From: Chitinophaga parva
GTDB lineage: Bacteria > Bacteroidota > Bacteroidia > Chitinophagales > Chitinophagaceae
Assembly: GCF_003071345.1 (NCBI RefSeq)
Contig: NZ_QCYK01000001.1
Coordinates: 992,001 to 1,056,000, forward strand
DNA: 64,000 nucleotides
Reading direction: 5' to 3'
Below, piece by piece: positions 60,747-64,000 of the stretch. The translations under genes were made by a program, and so were the position numbers. How positions within the stretch are numbered: the stretch's first letter is position 1; the number at the start of each line of letters is the position of its first letter. The notes beneath the pieces are model-generated. The model was not told the origin of the DNA, did no database searches, and was given only the letters and a program-made list of their open reading frames with translations.

Positions 60747-61778
60747 TTACGCCTTTGGCAGATTCATGAAATGCTGTTTCAGCGCCAGGATAGACAGGTC
60801 TGCGGCTTCTTCCTCGATGGTGTTGGTGAGGGTGCCCAGGCCCGTGATCTCCATGGTCACTTCGTCGCCGGGCTGCAGCCACTGTTCCTCGTAATTGGGA
60901 TCGTTCAGGCGGCCGGTGCCGTTCAGTTCCAGGAAGCAACCGGTGCCTACGGTACCACTGCCTATTACATCACCGGGCATTACATTCACCCCGTAGGAGC
61001 AGCGTTCAATGATCTCTGCAAAGGTCCAGTCCATATCGCCCATGTTGCCGTTGCTTACTTCCACGCCATTCACCTTGCAGGTCATTTTCAGGTTGTAGTT
61101 GTTGCCGGTGTGGCCGGGCTTTGCGGGTATTTTATAGGCGGCCAGTTCGTCCGGCGTTACCAGCATGGGGCCTATTACCGTGCTGAAATCCTTGCCCTTG
61201 GCAGGGCCCAGGTTCAGTTTCATTTCTTCCATTTGCAGCACGCGGGCGCTCATGTCGTTCATGATCATAAAGCCGGCAATGAAATCATCGGCTTCTGCCG
61301 CGGGAATATTGCGCCCAAAGCGGTTCAGCACCACGGCCACTTCCAGTTCAAAGTCCAGCTTCTCAAAATGGTCCGGCATGCAGGCAATGGGGCCGGGGCC
61401 CTGGATGGCATTGTGATTGGTAAAGTAAAAGATCGGGTATTGATCAAATTCCGGGATCATCTCCAGCCCCCGGTTGCGGCGGGCGGAGGCCACATGCTGG
61501 CGGAAGGCGTACCCATCGCGGCAGGAGGTGGGAAAAGGCACCGGCGCCATCAGCGTTACACTGTCCAGCGGAATGGGCTCGGCGCTGCCTATGCGGCGCC
61601 CCTTTTTCAGTTCCGCCTCCACCCCGCGCGCAATCTCGATCACATCGTCCCACATGAGCAGGAATAACTGCATGTTGTTAGGTAATTCATCGTGGAGCTC
61701 CTGGGTATTGTATAAATGGCCGTCTACTAAAAGGGCCAGCTGGTCGGTTTCTTCCCGGAGGTAAGTCACTAATTTCAT
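60747..61778 (-). CDS. Fumarylacetoacetate hydrolase family protein
   Basis: 343 residues. FAH catalytic-domain motifs: APVPFPTSCRDGYAFRQHV (N-terminal part), LDFELEVAVVLNRFGRNI with its metal-binding Glu residues, AGFMIMNDMSARVLQMEE with the Asp ligand, GKDFSTVIGPMLVTPDEL, and GDVIGSGTVGTGCFLELNG. The family uses Mg or Ca to cleave C-C bonds in fumarylacetoacetate or related diketo acids. Tyrosine/homogentisate degradation is the best guess in Bacteroidota. It is the first gene of a two-gene unit with the flavin reductase. Confidence 0.9.
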   Translation of the reverse strand: MKLVTYLREETDQLALLVDGHLYNTQELHDELPNNMQLFLLMWDDVIEIARGVEAELKKGRRIGSAEPIPLDSVTLMAPVPFPTSCRDGYAFRQHVASARRNRGLEMIPEFDQYPIFYFTNHNAIQGPGPIACMPDHFEKLDFELEVAVVLNRFGRNIPAAEADDFIAGFMIMNDMSARVLQMEEMKLNLGPAKGKDFSTVIGPMLVTPDELAAYKIPAKPGHTGNNYNLKMTCKVNGVEVSNGNMGDMDWTFAEIIERCSYGVNVMPGDVIGSGTVGTGCFLELNGTGRLNDPNYEEQWLQPGDEVTMEITGLGTLTNTIEEEAADLSILALKQHFMNLPKA

Positions 61779-61901
61779 TGGACAAATATGTATAAGAACA
61801 CCAAAAAGCCAAATATAAGGTAGTTGGCCAACCCAATCCTCAATTCGTTGTTAAGAAATCTAAATATATTAAACAAATGATTAATATTAAATGATGGCTT
61901 T

Positions 61902-61935
61902 TTGACGGTGGATGACAAGTTTTGCGTTAATTTTG
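61902..61935 (+). promoter_or_regulatory. Promoter of the fatty-acid hydroxylase gene
   Basis: TTG (61902-61904), a 23-bp spacer and TAATTTTG (61928-61935), with the ATG 28 bp downstream. Confidence 0.65.
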
Positions 61936-61963
61936 CCTTAACTTAGAATAAACAGGCGTTAAC

Positions 61964-62626
61964 ATGAAATTCGAAAAAATTAAGAACAAAGGACAGGCAC
62001 GCTTATTTGAAAGCCAGTACCTCGAGGTACTGACTAAAACCCATCCCCTGGTGATCTGGGGACTGTACACTCCCATTATTTCCTACATGCTTTATTACAG
62101 CCACGCCACACTGGGCTTTCCCGTTTCCACGGTGGCACTGGTGTTTGTAGGCGCTATGCTGTTCTGGACCTTCTTTGAATACCTGATGCACCGCTTTGCA
62201 TTCCATTACGTGGCCGAAAGCCCTAAGATGCAGCGTTTCATTTACGTGATGCATGGCAACCACCATGAATACCCGCGCGATAAGCAGCGTCTTTTCATGC
62301 CGCCGGTGCCCAGCATTATCCTCGCCTCTGTGATCTTTTCCGCACAATACCTTTTCCTGCGTAGCTATACGTTCATGTTCTTTCCCGGCTTCCTGCTGGG
62401 TTACCTGATCTATGGCAGCATGCACTACGCCATCCATGCCTGGAACCCGCCCTTTAAGTTTATGAAGCCGGTGTGGCGCAATCATCACCTGCACCACTAC
62501 AAGAGCGAGGATAAAGGCTTTGGTGTAAGTTCTTCCGTGTGGGACTATGTGTTTGGTACTTCCTTTGACCTGGCAAAAGAAAAGGAAGACAAGGAAAAAG
62601 TGAAGGAGCTGATGTTTGAGAAATAG
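61964..62626 (+). CDS. Fatty acid hydroxylase / sterol desaturase superfamily protein
   Basis: 220 residues with about four membrane helices and the full set of di-iron histidine motifs: HRFAFHY, HGNHHEYP, HYAIHAW and NHHLHHY. The layout and length fit the 2-hydroxylase branch (Scs7/FA2H-like), which hydroxylates the acyl chain of sphingolipids or fatty acids at carbon 2. Bacteroidota make sphingolipids and hydroxy fatty acids, so that substrate is plausible but inferred. It is followed by a bidirectional terminator. Confidence 0.9.
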   Translation: MKFEKIKNKGQARLFESQYLEVLTKTHPLVIWGLYTPIISYMLYYSHATLGFPVSTVALVFVGAMLFWTFFEYLMHRFAFHYVAESPKMQRFIYVMHGNHHEYPRDKQRLFMPPVPSIILASVIFSAQYLFLRSYTFMFFPGFLLGYLIYGSMHYAIHAWNPPFKFMKPVWRNHHLHHYKSEDKGFGVSSSVWDYVFGTSFDLAKEKEDKEKVKELMFEK

Positions 62627-62650
62627 CTTACCGTACTATACAAAACATAA

Positions 62651-62687
62651 AAAAAGCGAAGGCATGTTGCACTTCGCTTTTTTTTAT
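62651..62687. terminator. Bidirectional terminator
   Basis: AAAAAGCGAAG (62651-62661) pairs with CTTCGCTTTTT (62672-62682), with longer A- and T-runs outside. It separates the hydroxylase gene from the convergent small gene. Confidence 0.88.
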
Positions 62688-62701
62688 CGCCTGTATGCGT
62701 G

Positions 62702-63070
62702 TTACCATCTTTCCTCATCATCGGGGCCTGCAGCCGGCGGCTGGGCAAAGCTTTCACGGGTGATGATCTTTTGCACCTGGCGCCGGATAATGAGGCGCGC
62801 TATCTGCGTATATACGTTTACGTTATCACCGGCATCGTCCAGGATATCCCGTACCGCCTGTTCGGGTACGTCTATGCGGTACAGCAGGAAAATGAATTGA
62901 TGAAAGTCTTCGCTGATCAGGGCTTCCAGTTTGCGGGCCAGCAGGTTTTCCAGGTTGTCCCAGGAAAGCGATGCCGGTGTGGGTAGTTCAAAAGAGTGCT
63001 TTAGCCAGGTGGCCGTAGCACCCAGGTAGGAGGGCGACAAAGCGGGCATGGTATTGATCGTTTGTTCCAT
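62702..63070 (-). CDS. Hypothetical protein, 122 residues
   Basis: The start at 63070 (MEQTINTMPAL) is preferred over 63088. It is soluble and helical, with DNLENLLARKLEALISEDFHQFIFLLYRIDV and a charged C-terminus (GPDDEERW). I do not recognise a family. The two hydrophobic-acidic helices suggest a small interaction or adaptor protein. It lies between two terminators, so it is a single-gene unit. Confidence 0.7.
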   Translation of the reverse strand: MEQTINTMPALSPSYLGATATWLKHSFELPTPASLSWDNLENLLARKLEALISEDFHQFIFLLYRIDVPEQAVRDILDDAGDNVNVYTQIARLIIRRQVQKIITRESFAQPPAAGPDDEERW

Positions 63071-63170
63071 AACCCTGCTATTGCACAATGTGTACCAAAC
63101 TCACAAACCAGGGTCCAGGTATTTGAAAATCAATAAGAAATAAATTCTGAAGGTTTTTTGAAGGCCCATA

Positions 63171-63204
63171 AAAAACGGCAGCCCGTATACCGGTGCTGCC
63201 GTTT
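63171..63204 (-). terminator. Terminator of the right-edge gene
   Basis: AAACGGCAGC (63173-63182) pairs with GCTGCCGTTT (63195-63204). On the minus strand it is followed by a T-run (the AAAAA at 63171-63175 and before). Confidence 0.8.
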
Positions 63205-63222
63205 CTTATGGCTGCATGCAGC

Positions 63223-64000
63223 TTATTTCATTTGTTTGATCTTGTAAGAAGCGTTGGTAATGATCTTCACGGGGACCTGCAAGTCTTTTTTCAGGCCTTT
63301 TGACTTGTCTGCCTTGTAGGTGTAGTTGCCATTCAGTTCTGTGTTCTGCACGGCTATAGCGGGCAGTCCGCTGCTGCGGGTCACCAGGTAATCACTTTGC
63401 AGGTTGCCGCTTATTTCTGCATTGGCGGTGTAGCCATCTTCCAGCTGCACGTTTTCCTGCTTATCAGTTTTGATCTTGCCAGTGCCGCCCACTTTGGCAG
63501 TTTCACTGTCCCAGGTTTGCAGGTTCCAGAAGAAATCAATATCGCCTTTCAGCCCTGCGCGGAGGGGCAGTGTTTCGTTCCACTGGGTGCCGGTTTTAAT
63601 GCCGTGGGCGGGGTAGATCACGAGCAGTTGTTCCAGCCATGCCTGGAAGGCCTTGGCGCCAAATTGTTCTTTTACCAGGCGGGTGTAGGCAGTTTTTTCA
63701 TCGGCTTTCAGGCTGCCAAAAGCAGCGGTACAGGCGCTGTCTACCACCTCATCCAGGCCATTGACGGATTTTACAATGCCAAAGCTTTGTAGCTCCACGG
63801 TGAAGGCATGGTTGAGCAGGTTTTTGATAGCTGCCTGGAAGGGTTCCTTTTCGTTATCCACCTTGGCATCTACCATAATATTCTGGTTGTGCGCGTTGAA
63901 GTTAAACCGCAGGTCCTTATAATGGAGGGTGAGCGTGGCTTTACCGGGGACGGCGTCTGTAACATCTATTACCAGTACGTCCTGGAAATCGCGGGTGGAG
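63223..64000 (-). CDS. Exported DUF6263-like protein (5' partial)
   Basis: At least 258 residues are visible. The frame stays open through base 64000, so the N-terminus is beyond the window. The methionine at 63876 is internal: sequence before it (DVTDAVPGKATLTLHYKDL) continues the fold. The beta-rich protein has a helical middle (EKTAYTRLVKEQFGAKAFQAWL) and ends NASYKIKQMK. The pattern recalls DUF6263 proteins of Chitinophagaceae, but I am not certain. Function unknown. Confidence 0.65.
   Translation of the reverse strand, partial: STRDFQDVLVIDVTDAVPGKATLTLHYKDLRFNFNAHNQNIMVDAKVDNEKEPFQAAIKNLLNHAFTVELQSFGIVKSVNGLDEVVDSACTAAFGSLKADEKTAYTRLVKEQFGAKAFQAWLEQLLVIYPAHGIKTGTQWNETLPLRAGLKGDIDFFWNLQTWDSETAKVGGTGKIKTDKQENVQLEDGYTANAEISGNLQSDYLVTRSSGLPAIAVQNTELNGNYTYKADKSKGLKKDLQVPVKIITNASYKIKQMK

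Noticed and set aside
61783..61790. Near-consensus minus-strand -7 box CATATTTG just before the fumarylacetoacetase gene
   Set aside because: It is only 4 bp from the start codon, which would place the transcript start inside the coding sequence.
1..64000. tRNA, rRNA, CRISPR arrays, insertion sequences or prophage
   Set aside because: Scanning by eye for tRNA T-loops, spaced identical repeats, transposases and integrases found none. A tRNA scan program would be decisive for tRNAs.

Overview
The window comes from a Bacteroidota chromosome, most likely family Chitinophagaceae (Chitinophaga-like). Several signals agree on this. There are type IX secretion surface proteins (CHU_C domain, PorP/SprF, OmpA-PD40). 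There is a complete alternative complex III plus caa3-type oxidase operon. The promoters follow the Bacteroidota pattern TTG-N17-23-TAnnTTTG, and Shine-Dalgarno sites are largely absent. Family assignments rest on motifs read by eye; no database search was run.

Layout. 1-11.7 kb: a giant Ig-repeat adhesin (cut by the left edge) followed by PorP/SprF and an OmpA-family protein, the usual trio of a type IX secreted surface system. 11.9-32.1 kb: housekeeping and accessory genes: PfkB sugar kinase, S1/P1 nuclease, UvrB, ammonium transporter, a FadR-type regulator with an Fsr-like exporter, DUF2461, aspartate-semialdehyde dehydrogenase, a lamin-tail surface protein, DUF5606, M3 peptidase, and a minus-strand set purN / outer-membrane protein / SCO / membrane protein / Fur. 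32.7-47.0 kb: one long plus-strand respiratory operon, actABCDEF - coxBA - ctaB - two subunit III genes - subunit IV, closed by a strong terminator. A second SCO gene, a DUF420 protein and a 70-residue CxxC membrane protein follow. 49.0-64 kb: MarR regulator, MeaB GTPase, two glycosyltransferases, LON-domain protein, LptC, CsaA-like protein, lysyl-tRNA synthetase, universal stress protein, DUF4197, flavin reductase, fumarylacetoacetase, fatty-acid hydroxylase and, at the right edge, a truncated exported protein.

The most unusual part is the gene-poor stretch 54.4-56.2 kb. It holds four same-strand copies of a short unit. Each copy has a pair of GTT-core direct repeats exactly 21 bp apart, a Bacteroidota -7 box (38 bp downstream in three copies, 39 bp in the degenerate fourth), a conserved leader with the core GGATATGGTTAAAATT, and a terminator hairpin. 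The stem sequence changes between copies while pairing is kept, and three of the four share a TTCT loop. This looks like a family of roughly 55-60-nt small RNAs under a LytTR-type regulator. I know of no description of it.

Other non-coding signals: a shared 13-bp palindrome at the GntR and MFS promoters; paired GTACAATGTAC palindromes between the S1/P1 nuclease and uvrB; a cluster of DnaA-box-like sites in the 610-bp gap before actA; and a structured 3' region after the ammonium transporter gene.
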